Positions 19,424-28,747 of a stretch of DNA of 64,000 bases are shown one piece after another. The stretch comes from Candidatus Dadabacteria bacterium (GTDB lineage Bacteria > Desulfobacterota_D > UBA1144 > Nemesobacterales > Nemesobacteraceae), in NCBI GenBank assembly GCA_022827275.1, contig JAJDTG010000015.1, positions 62,001 to 126,000 on the forward strand, written 5' to 3'. Made by a program: the position numbers and the translations under genes. How positions within the stretch are numbered: the stretch's first letter is position 1; every line of letters starts with the position of its first letter. The notes beneath the pieces are model-generated. The model did no database searches. It was not told where the DNA came from and saw only the letters and a list, made by a program, of their open reading frames with translations.

Positions 19424-19728
19424 CTGTTGGTACCTTTGAACCTCAAGAACACCAGCAAAATGGATTTTTTGAGCCTCAAGAAGACTGGAAAGCGAGTTCT
19501 CCCACATTGGAACAAATAATGACAGACATAAAGTATCGAGGCACTAAAGAAGATTTTGCTAACGTAAAAGCTGATTTTTATTTGAAGACTGCTGAAATAC
19601 AGCAGGAACACCATCTCACCGTCAGATATGTAGTAACACTTGTTCTTCTTGCTATGGGAGTGGTGTTCGCTGTGTTTGCTTTGTTTGTTAAGTTTTTCCC
19701 GAATAACCCAACTCCTTTTTCTTATTAG
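19420..19728 (+). CDS. Small single-TM protein, translationally coupled to the zinc-ribbon gene
   Basis: ATGA overlap with the preceding ORF; TM YVVTLVLLAMGVVFAVFALFV. Confidence 0.55.
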   Translation: MTVGTFEPQEHQQNGFFEPQEDWKASSPTLEQIMTDIKYRGTKEDFANVKADFYLKTAEIQQEHHLTVRYVVTLVLLAMGVVFAVFALFVKFFPNNPTPFSY

Positions 19729-19786
19729 TTCTTTCCAATCGGTAAAACAAAAAACTAGGGAGGGGCAACAATGTACATAATTCCCA

Positions 19787-19970
19787 AGCTTTCTTTAAGC
19801 TAGGGCAACCTATCTCCGCAACCATGCGGATTTTCCGCTGAAACCCGAAAAGCGTAAGCTAGTGATTAGAAGGACTTATGAAACACGAAATTCCGCAAAT
19901 TCCGTTATTTTTTCACACCCCGAAAAACCTCGTTTTTAAGCCGTTTTTTTTAACGAGTTGAAACTTTCGG
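19787..19970 (+). ncRNA. Putative structured RNA: three short hairpins closed by an outer stem, followed by a long U-rich stem
   Basis: TAGG-GCAA-CCTA (19801-19812), TCCGCA-ACCA-TGCGGA (19815-19830), CGCT...AGCG (19836-19854), outer AGCTT/AAGCT (19787-19791/19856-19860), then CCGAAA..CTCGTT..AACGAG..TTTCGG (19920-19970). Confidence 0.35.
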
Positions 19971-20070
19971 CAATCGTTGAAAAATTGCACGTTTTGGTTA
20001 GTTGAGTATATGTCATCCCCACAGTGGTTAAGACATTTGAGTATGACACAAATCTAGTTGCTATGGTTGT

Positions 20071-23000
20071 TCAGATTTCTTCATTGACTAAAAGTGCATA
20101 ACGTACTTCTGGCATTGGGTCAGACTGTGAGGTCTCTATCCATTCATTGAGCACTGGTTCTTTGAGACCTGCGTTTTTTAGAGCTACAGCAAGCCTCACA
20201 CCCTTTTTACGAATCAGTCCGACATCAGAACGACGGGACATATCACGCCAATTTTCATAGTTTGTCTCAGTGTCTAAGAGTTCAAGTGCATGGACAAGTT
20301 GATGTTGGTCTGGTGTCGAAACGATAGCCGAATCAACAAACAGACGCACGAGGTTAAGAGCCGAGATCAGACCCGGTTCACGTCTCATTAAACAGATTGA
20401 AACTGTTTCATCAATAAGTTTTTTAGGAATTTTGGAGATGTTCTGTTGCTTCTTTAGTCTATAAAACCGGAAAACCGCCGCCAGTGCGGCTCTGACAATA
20501 TCTGAATCTTGGCTGATCATCCCTTTTTGTATTGCTCTCGTTGCTTCTTCAGCCAAGCTCTCGTCAAGCCTCACAAGTTCCGGCAGGGCTGTCAGGAGCT
20601 CTGGAAAAGATCCGTCCGAAGCACGGTCTATAAAAGCACGAGTTTGTTCCTCTCCAATTTCGGACGGTTGAAGTGAAGGTAAAACGGTTGATGCCAGCGC
20701 ATTAGCAATCAAATTAGGAATTTTTCTATCATTAAAGTCTTTGCGCCAAAATGTTGAATTGACACTTGTGGTTTGAGATTTCCAATCTAGGGCATGTTTC
20801 ACAATATTCAGTGCATTCTCAGGGCTTATTCGGTAGGGTTTGTACTGGCCTTTGAGTGAATACGATATTCCAACAATAGATAGCAAAAGATCTTCATTTA
20901 AAGAACCGTTTGCTAATTCTATAACGACTTCTCTGTCGAAAATCTCCCGAGATGCATCAGGGTTGGGGCTTGGTAATTGCAGGAAGACATAAAGTAAAAG
21001 ATTAGTATTGGCTGGAAAATCGTTGTTTCCAGCATGTTTCCAGATTGCCTTCCCGAAATCTCTGATCTCATTTTTTGTCAATTTATCGTGTGTAAAGAGT
21101 TTGAAGAGCCTGTAAGTTGCGTCTGGACGTGGTGAATTACTTGAGTTGTCAGAAACAGCGTTGATGAGGGAAGTCACCCGGGATGACCATTCGCGATTCC
21201 GTTTTCGTGCCTGCCATGCGTTATTATCTAGAGCGTTAAAAACATTCATCCATATGAATTCTGATTCACTGATTTCCTTTTCACGGCTAAACGGTAATAG
21301 CAGAACATCAAGAGCAGCTTCCCCGTGCCTTTCAGGTTCTAATGCCTTCAAGCTCCGGAACAAGAGATTACTCACGCTTTTAAGTACCCATTTATCCTTC
21401 AAGTTTGGATCATGAGCTAACGAGACTCCAAAACGAAACAGGTCTAATGCCTTATCGCCTTGGAACCGCATGCTGAGGCGAGACAAAAGTTCGGTAAGAA
21501 CGTGGATGCGTTCATTCCAAAACATGTTTTGTCCTGTTGAGCCATCGTCATTAATTTTTAAGAGTCTGTTTTTTCCAAACACAATGGCGTTACGCAAGCT
21601 TTGGACAATTTCTGATATAATATTGCATTCTAGGCGAGCGACCGCAACACGGTTGAAATGATTTTCAATTGTTTTACGTTCCTCAGCTATTACGGCATGT
21701 ACAGATGCCCAAATGCCTACAGGACTGTAGTCTTCATTTAAGACTTTTACTGCTCGGACCAATCGCCACCCGAAAATGTCCATTATGTCGAGTCTGAGCG
21801 GAATACCTATATATTCGGCCAAGCGGTTAAGGTCATTGTAGGGAGATGTGACAGCGGGGTTAGAGAATGTATTATATGCTGGAACCATAACGGTACTGTA
21901 AGTGCCCGCATCAAACTGTGGATCTCGGTCAAGTAAATTATCATGACGCGAATGGTCGGCATCTTTGATTTTTCCTTCAAGATACTGCAGTTCATCCCAA
22001 GGGTCGGTGTCGTTAGCTTTATACTCGGGAGGCCAGTCCACTCGTTCGTCAAATGGATATTCTTCCAACGCAAAACGTGCACTTTCTTTAAGCCATGATA
22101 TCCAAGCTTCCCTCGAAAGGAGCCATAACGATCTTCGGTCCTTTGTTCTTTTTTGCTGAATTTCATGGTGAGCTTCGTAAATCAGCTTGGATGCTGCAGA
22201 GGCATCTCCAAGTTCAGCGATAAGAGCAGCTTTGCGCAGCAACCAAATCGGATCAGATCCGATAATATCTTTAGCATGTGTAGCTAAAAACTTGTAATCA
22301 AGTTCATCTTTGGCTCTAAGGCAGCGTTCGTAGAGAGCTTCTACTTTTGCTGCCGGATCGTCCAGCATGTCAAGAAACTGGATCCGCTGATCAAAAGTTA
22401 CCCAATCCCGTCTATGGCGTGCAACGCGGATGATTGCCGTGCGGAGCAGGATCCGATGTTCCAAAGACAGCGAACTATCATCATTGGTTTTCACCATTTC
22501 GGACACTGTATTTTCTAGAAAATTTGGCAATGGCCAGAATGCAGTCTCGGATAACCAGACCGCTTCGTAGAGAGCAGAAGCTCTTGTAGATTTTGAGGCG
22601 TTGGTGAAAAGATCTGACTCAAAAAGTTCTCTGGACTCGCTGAGGTTGTTCCGTATAGTTGCTCTCAACGGCGGCGGTGTTACCAACCACCCGGGATGAG
22701 TTTCCCTGTCTCGCTTCCAGATTTTTATTATATGGGTTAATTGTGAGTCGGATTCAGGAACATTCTGATCGCTTCCTTTGTATGGAGTAGGGCTCCATTT
22801 TGCCTTTGAGGGTTTTCCCCGCTCCAGAAATTTTAGGAAGACCTCAATTGCGTAGCGATGATGATCTTCTGGATTAAGGTCGCTTGGTATTATAGGCGCA
22901 AGGTCAATTGGGGTAATATTGCGTCCTCTTAGGAAATGGCGTCTGGAGTCGGAAAGATTAAGAACACCGACTAACCTGATTGGTCTGGCCATAGTTCCGA

Positions 23001-23709
23001 GATGATCTCGAACCCACCCCGACCATTTGAGAAAGTTGGGGTCTTCGCCTGAGAATCCAAGCAAGCAGAGTTCATTCTCAAGCAGTACTTGCCGTACCAG
23101 ATTAACAAACGGTGCGTATAGTGTTGGATAAGTGCGGAAATCTTCTTCAGTGAAGATAAGGGGACTGTGCGATGGCAAGCTACCATGAAGCTTGACAATC
23201 CGAGGGGACTTGGTGCGGGTAATATCGAGTGGAACACGCACAACATCAAACGAAATGTCTGGATTGGATTCAGCGGACCTCTCCAAGAGGGTATCCCAGT
23301 TGGTTGTTAATACATCCATCCATGGTAAGGATAAAAGACGACGGTGAATTTCTGCTGGATTTCTTTCGGTGTCTCTTATTTTAGATCTGATTAAGTTCTC
23401 TAGGGCTGAATCGCCGAGTGCGGCACCATATTCTTCCGCAAGGGCTAGTGGATCGGATGGACCACCTTCTTTCGGATAGAGTAGTTCCTCTAGCATCGCC
23501 TTATGAAAATCGGGCCACAAAGGGGCAAGAGGTGTTGTATCGGCAATTCGGTCCGCAAACCTGCTGAAGCCTGCACCAATCATCACAGCGGCACCGTAAA
23601 TTTCTCCGATTCTCCAGAGTGCATTTCGAACCTGGCACAATGCCGGATAGTCAGGAAGCTGTTCTATTTCTATTTTTTCTATATCTGTCAAAAATCTTTT
23701 CCTTTCCAT
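20071..23709 (-). CDS. Large SIR2-domain protein (putative defense-associated sirtuin)
   Basis: AVMIGAGFSRFAD...PLWPDF, LPWMDVLTTNWDTLLERSA, VKLHGSLPSHSPLIFTEEDFRTY, LCLLGFSGEDPNFLKW; ~900-aa helical C-terminus. Confidence 0.9.
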   Translation of the reverse strand: MERKRFLTDIEKIEIEQLPDYPALCQVRNALWRIGEIYGAAVMIGAGFSRFADRIADTTPLAPLWPDFHKAMLEELLYPKEGGPSDPLALAEEYGAALGDSALENLIRSKIRDTERNPAEIHRRLLSLPWMDVLTTNWDTLLERSAESNPDISFDVVRVPLDITRTKSPRIVKLHGSLPSHSPLIFTEEDFRTYPTLYAPFVNLVRQVLLENELCLLGFSGEDPNFLKWSGWVRDHLGTMARPIRLVGVLNLSDSRRHFLRGRNITPIDLAPIIPSDLNPEDHHRYAIEVFLKFLERGKPSKAKWSPTPYKGSDQNVPESDSQLTHIIKIWKRDRETHPGWLVTPPPLRATIRNNLSESRELFESDLFTNASKSTRASALYEAVWLSETAFWPLPNFLENTVSEMVKTNDDSSLSLEHRILLRTAIIRVARHRRDWVTFDQRIQFLDMLDDPAAKVEALYERCLRAKDELDYKFLATHAKDIIGSDPIWLLRKAALIAELGDASAASKLIYEAHHEIQQKRTKDRRSLWLLSREAWISWLKESARFALEEYPFDERVDWPPEYKANDTDPWDELQYLEGKIKDADHSRHDNLLDRDPQFDAGTYSTVMVPAYNTFSNPAVTSPYNDLNRLAEYIGIPLRLDIMDIFGWRLVRAVKVLNEDYSPVGIWASVHAVIAEERKTIENHFNRVAVARLECNIISEIVQSLRNAIVFGKNRLLKINDDGSTGQNMFWNERIHVLTELLSRLSMRFQGDKALDLFRFGVSLAHDPNLKDKWVLKSVSNLLFRSLKALEPERHGEAALDVLLLPFSREKEISESEFIWMNVFNALDNNAWQARKRNREWSSRVTSLINAVSDNSSNSPRPDATYRLFKLFTHDKLTKNEIRDFGKAIWKHAGNNDFPANTNLLLYVFLQLPSPNPDASREIFDREVVIELANGSLNEDLLLSIVGISYSLKGQYKPYRISPENALNIVKHALDWKSQTTSVNSTFWRKDFNDRKIPNLIANALASTVLPSLQPSEIGEEQTRAFIDRASDGSFPELLTALPELVRLDESLAEEATRAIQKGMISQDSDIVRAALAAVFRFYRLKKQQNISKIPKKLIDETVSICLMRREPGLISALNLVRLFVDSAIVSTPDQHQLVHALELLDTETNYENWRDMSRRSDVGLIRKKGVRLAVALKNAGLKEPVLNEWIETSQSDPMPEVRYALLVNEEI

Positions 23710-23991
23710 GATTTTTTCACAGTTGGAATTATATACAATCCTACCAAATTTCTCCCTTGAAAATTAATGTCTTTTGTGCACATTATACAGTGTGAGGGAG
23801 GGTTTTGACCACAATATAAAGAGTATTTGACGGAGAATTGCAATTTCCTCGTCAGTCCTTCTTGTAGATATAAGGAAGAATCTTAGAATGCCTAAACCTA
23901 AAAAAGAAGTAATACAAGTTCTCCCGAGAGAATGCGTCTATTGCTCTCACCACAAACATTTTGTCCAGAACACAACATCTAATAATTCATA

Positions 23992-24924
23992 TTGTTTGGA
24001 GGAAAAACAATCTATATCAAAGGAGAGGTGTCGCTAGAGACGCGCCGAAACATCATTGATTGTCTGAGGATTGAACAGGTTCCTTGGAGTGGCACCCTGG
24101 AAGACATTGAGTTTTTGGAACGCCTCTACGATCTTGACTCGCTCCCATCTTATGATAGCCGTTTTGATAATGCTGCTAGTGATATATGGCAGCATCGGGT
24201 TAATAACCACGATTGGGATAACGACTGGGTATATGATGATTCTCGCTTCGACCTGTTAAATGGACCGACGGATACTTTTCTACGGTTCTTGTGTGAGGTT
24301 GTTCATCCCGTCGTACGCCCTGATCAAGATGAGTCTCGCCAACTGGTTCGGCACTTCAATGACCAGCTGCAACCTGAAGGTTGGCAAATTGTTGAAAAGG
24401 GGAAAATTGCTGGACGCCCATGCTTTGTCGCTCAGCGGATGCAACCTGAAAGCAATCAGTTAATATCTCGTGCGCATTCGGTTGCTACAGCACTTGATGC
24501 AGATTGGATGAGGAACGAAGTTGAACGGTTACAAGAAGCTATAGAAGATGATCCTGCGCTTGCTATCGGCACAGCCAAAGATCTTGTCGAGACATGTTGC
24601 AAAAGCATATTGTCAGATCGGGGTGTGCAGATTCCTCGTAAAGCAAATTTGCCAAAACTCACCAAGCTTCTTGCAAAAGAACTGAAGCTGGTTCCTGAAG
24701 GTGTTTCCGATGAAGCTAAAGGTGCTGAGAGAATTCGTCTGATATTGAGCAATTTATCTGCCCTGACGCAGTATCTAGCTGAGCTTCGTGGTTTATATGG
24801 TTCTGGTCACGGCCGCAAGGGAAAATATCGGGGATTGAAACCACGACATGCTCGCCTTGCGGTTGGAGCGGCGGTGACTTTTATTGAATTTATTACAGAG
24901 ACGCATTATCAGCGAGGTAACTAG
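23992..24924 (+). CDS. Abortive-infection C-terminal (AbiJ-like) domain protein
   Basis: EDDPALAIGTAKDLVETCCKSILSDRGV...ERIRLILSNLSALTQYLAELRGLYGSGHGRKGKYRGLKPRHARLAVGAAVTFIEFI; start uncertain. Confidence 0.8.
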   Translation: MFGGKTIYIKGEVSLETRRNIIDCLRIEQVPWSGTLEDIEFLERLYDLDSLPSYDSRFDNAASDIWQHRVNNHDWDNDWVYDDSRFDLLNGPTDTFLRFLCEVVHPVVRPDQDESRQLVRHFNDQLQPEGWQIVEKGKIAGRPCFVAQRMQPESNQLISRAHSVATALDADWMRNEVERLQEAIEDDPALAIGTAKDLVETCCKSILSDRGVQIPRKANLPKLTKLLAKELKLVPEGVSDEAKGAERIRLILSNLSALTQYLAELRGLYGSGHGRKGKYRGLKPRHARLAVGAAVTFIEFITETHYQRGN

Positions 24925-24937
24925 AGCAGTTATTGAT

Positions 24938-25741
24938 TTAAAACAGCGTTTTAGTAAGTTTCATAACACCATTGATAAGGTCAGTTACTTCATCTTCTGA
25001 AGGCTCTTTTTCCTTGTTGTGGTCACATAGATTTCTAAGGTCACCGAGATATTGATTTGATCTCCATTGAGGAAGATCAATTACATTGGCATTTTTCAAT
25101 GCGTCATTAAAGTCTGCAATTACAAGGTTTCTCTTCTTGATTCTGATTCCATGGTTTCTGCAGACTTCCGCAATATGTTTTTCCATCACAACCCCTGCTA
25201 TTGCACCCCCAGCTCTGAAAAAGCCATGCTTTACCAGTGCCATTGCGGCTTCTAATTCAGAGTCGAATAGGTCTGCCTGGACAATTTGTTTGATATCGAA
25301 GAGCGAACTTTCAAAACGGTCCCTAATGGCTTTGACTATCGCAAGTTGCTGTCTGAACCGAGGGATTGCTGCGTCAGGGCCAACAACAACTTCGTAACTC
25401 CTGCGAGTTATGTTAAGATCCATAAGGTAGTCGGATATCCGATAGCTTTCGTAGTCTATCTCTTTACGTCCCCTTGGTTTCTCGTAATGACCAGCAAAAT
25501 CATCTAGACGGTCTGGGAGTAATTGACGTATAAGAGCCTTTGCTTCTGAATACCAAGTTTCATACTTCTCAGAAAAATTCGGCAAGTTGTCTAAAAACTC
25601 TGAAGTTTTATCCTTTAGTTTTTTTCTAACAAGGTTTTCATAATCTTCTGGGTCACATTCATAATGCATAGCATGAAATAGTTCGCTGCCCGTTTTTATG
25701 AGTTTTTCCAGATCATTCTTATGTCGTTCTAAATTATTCAA
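24938..25741 (-). CDS. Conserved hypothetical protein, possible HEPN/DUF4145-like domain
   Basis: AAMALVKHGFFRAGGAIAGVVMEKHIAEVCRNHG...LPQWRSNQYLGDLRNLCDHNKEKEPSEDEV. Confidence 0.5.
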   Translation of the reverse strand: MNNLERHKNDLEKLIKTGSELFHAMHYECDPEDYENLVRKKLKDKTSEFLDNLPNFSEKYETWYSEAKALIRQLLPDRLDDFAGHYEKPRGRKEIDYESYRISDYLMDLNITRRSYEVVVGPDAAIPRFRQQLAIVKAIRDRFESSLFDIKQIVQADLFDSELEAAMALVKHGFFRAGGAIAGVVMEKHIAEVCRNHGIRIKKRNLVIADFNDALKNANVIDLPQWRSNQYLGDLRNLCDHNKEKEPSEDEVTDLINGVMKLTKTLF

Positions 25742-25877
25742 TGATAAGATCCCCGAAGATTGTTTGGAATGAAATCACTGTGTCGATTGTTTCGTGTGAC
25801 TATAACAGATAATGGAAATCTTCACCACGATGAAACACATATAAGGATTTCCGTCTAGCTATGTATATAGTTCCCTT

Positions 25878-25890
25878 GGGGGGGGGGGGG
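25878..25890. repeat. Homopolymer tract (13 G)
   Basis: Direct read ccctt(G)13tagtg upstream of aceE. Confidence 0.9.
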
Positions 25891-26064
25891 TAGTGATATT
25901 TTTTCCTCTGCGGTTAAAATGTTTCTCCGAATCCGGGCTTCCGCCTAGGATCCAAAGTACCTTTTTTAGCGTTTGAGGTCGGATTCTCGATAGCAAAAAA
26001 AACGCGGTTGCTCTGCGTTGCAAATTCCCCCGCGGCCCATCTTCGTCGCGTTTTGCATGGACAA

Positions 26065-28734
26065 ATGGAAGAAGATCCTCAAATATCGGAAGAAGAAGCC
26101 GAAGACCGGGAGTGGATCGAATCGCTTGAATACGTGATCGAAAATTCCGGGCGCGAGAGGGCGGCAGAGCTGCTCCGAAAACTCAGGATTTACTCCCAGA
26201 AAAAAGGCGTGCAGATTCCCTACGCCGCAAACACCCCTTACGTGAACACCATATCCGTGGAGGACCAGCCCTCTTACCCCGGCAACTACGAAATAGAGCG
26301 CAACATAAGAAGCATAATAAGATGGAACGCCATGGCCATGGTCGTGCGCGCGAACAGGATAAGCGACGGCATCGGCGGACATATCTCAACCTACGCCTCA
26401 GCCGCGACGCTCTACGAGATAGGGTTCCACCATTTCTTCAGGGCAGGCGACGAGAACAGGGAAGGGGACATAATCTACTTCCAGGGACACGCTTCGCCGG
26501 GCATATACGCAAGGGCGTTTCTCGAAGGCACGGTATCAATCGAGCAGATGCGCAATTTCAGGAGGGAACTCAGCGGAGACGGCCTCACCTCCTATCCGCA
26601 TCCCTGGCTCATGCCGGGCTTCTGGGAGTTCCCTACGGTCTCGATGGGACTCTCCCCCATAATGGCGATCTACCAGGCCCGTTTCAACAGGTACCTCGAG
26701 GACAGGGGTCTCAAGCCCCGCACCGACGCCAAGGTGTGGGCCTTTATCGGAGACGGGGAAACGGACGAGCCCGAAACCCTGGGAGCCATCACGCTTGCGT
26801 CAAGGGAGAGACTCGACAATCTCATATTCGTGGTCAACTGCAACCTCCAGCGCCTTGACGGCCCCGTGAGGGGAAACGGCAAGATAATACAGGAGCTAGA
26901 AAGAATATTCAGGGGGGCAGGATGGAACGTGATAAAGGTCATCTGGGGAGGGACGTGGGACCCGCTTCTGGCCCAGGATAAAGACGGCTTCCTGGTCGAG
27001 AGGATGGAGGCGGCCCTTGACGGCGATTACCAGAGGTACACCATATCTCCCGGGGACTACATAAGGGAGCATTTTTTCGGCACCCGCCCTGAAATCCAAA
27101 AGATGGTCGAGAAACACTCAGACGAGCAGCTTGAGAAACTCGCAAGAGGAGGCCACGACTCAGAGAAGGTCTACGCCGCCTACAAGGCCGCGGTTGAGAA
27201 CACCGGTTCTCCCACGGTGATTCTCGCAAAGACCATAAAGGGCTACGGCCTGGGGGAAGCGGGGGAGGGCAAGAACATTACCCACCAGCAGAAAAAACTG
27301 AACGAAGAGGAACTAAAGCGCTTCCGCTCCCGCTTTTACATACCGCTAACGGATCAGGAAGTGAGAAGAGCTCCCTTCTACAGGCCCGCTCCCGACAGCC
27401 CCGAGATGAAATATCTGCGCGAGAGAAGAGAAGCCCTCGGCGGACCCGTCCCGAAGCGGGTCGTGCGCGCAAAGCCCCTTGAGAAGATCCCCGAGAAAGT
27501 GTTCGAGGAATTCAAAAAGGGCTCGGGTTCCAAGAGAAAAGTGGCCACTACCATGGTGATCGTCCACATGCTCTCAAGGCTCATGCGGGACAGGAATATA
27601 GGAGACCTTATAGTCCCCATAGTCCCCGATGAGGCGAGAACTTTCGGGATGGAGGCGCTTTTCCGCCAGGTGGGCATATACTCAAGCGTGGGACAGCTCT
27701 ACGAACCCGTCGACGCGGACACCCTCCTTTACTACAAGGAGGAAAAGGACGGACAGATTCTCGAAGAAGGCATAACGGAGGCGGGCAGCATGTCCTCCTT
27801 TATCGCGGCCGGCACTGCCTACTCGACCCACGGCATAAACACCATCCCCTTTTTCATCTACTACTCCATGTTCGGCTTCCAGAGGATAGGAGATCTTATC
27901 TGGGCCGCGGCCGACATGAAGTGCAGGGGTTTCATGGTGGGAGGCACCGCCGGGCGGACCACCCTTGCGGGCGAGGGCCTTCAGCACCAGGATGGAAACA
28001 GCCATCATTTCGCCTACGCATATCCGAACCTGCGGGCTTACGACCCGGCTTTCTCCTACGAGATAGCGGTGATAGTCAGGGACGGGATAAAAAGGATGTA
28101 CCAAGACGGGGAGGAGATATTCTACTACATAACGGTGATGAACGAGCGCTACGTGCAGCCCGCCATGCCTGAGGGGGTCGGGGAAGGTATAATAAAAGGG
28201 ATGTACAAATTCGCCCCTTCGCAGATCGAGGACTCGGGGAAAAAGGTCCATCTTTTCGGAAGCGGAGCGATCATGAACGAGGTTCTCTGGGCAAAAGAGG
28301 TCCTTGAGAGCGGCTACGGCGTTCCGACCGATGTCTGGAGCATCACTAGCTACAAGGCGCTTTACGATGACGCGAAGGAGACGGAGAGGTGGAACCGCCT
28401 CAATCCCGGGGAGAAGAGAAGAAAAAACTACATTTCAGAGTGCATGGAAGCAGAAGACGGGGTATTTATCGCAGCGACCGATTACTTAAAAAGCCTTCCG
28501 GAGTCCGTTTCCGCCCACTTCCCAAGGCCCCTTGTTTCCCTTGGAACTGACGGGTTCGGAAGAAGCGACACCCGCGAGGCGCTTCGCGACTTTTTCGAGG
28601 TCGACTACCGCCACATCGCGATCGCCGCGCTTTACGAGCTTACGAGGGAAGGCAGGATCGATGAAAAAACCGTCAATGAGGCGATAAGCGAATTTGGAAT
28701 TGACCGGGGAAAGCCAAGCCCCTCGGTCACATGA
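26065..28734 (+). CDS. aceE: Pyruvate dehydrogenase E1 component, homodimeric type
   Basis: Near full-length AceE similarity ([31 protein letters not shown]..., [10 protein letters not shown]). Start taken at ATG 26065; the ORF opens at 26008. Confidence 0.95.
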   Translation: [889 protein letters not shown]

Positions 28735-28747
28735 CGAGGAACGTCAA

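Noticed and set aside
19787-19970. Retron msr/msd or c-di-GMP riboswitch
   Set aside because: No reverse transcriptase nearby, and the conserved GEMM segments do not match.
27682-28251. 189-aa minus-strand ORF inside aceE
   Set aside because: Shadow of a highly conserved E1 gene.
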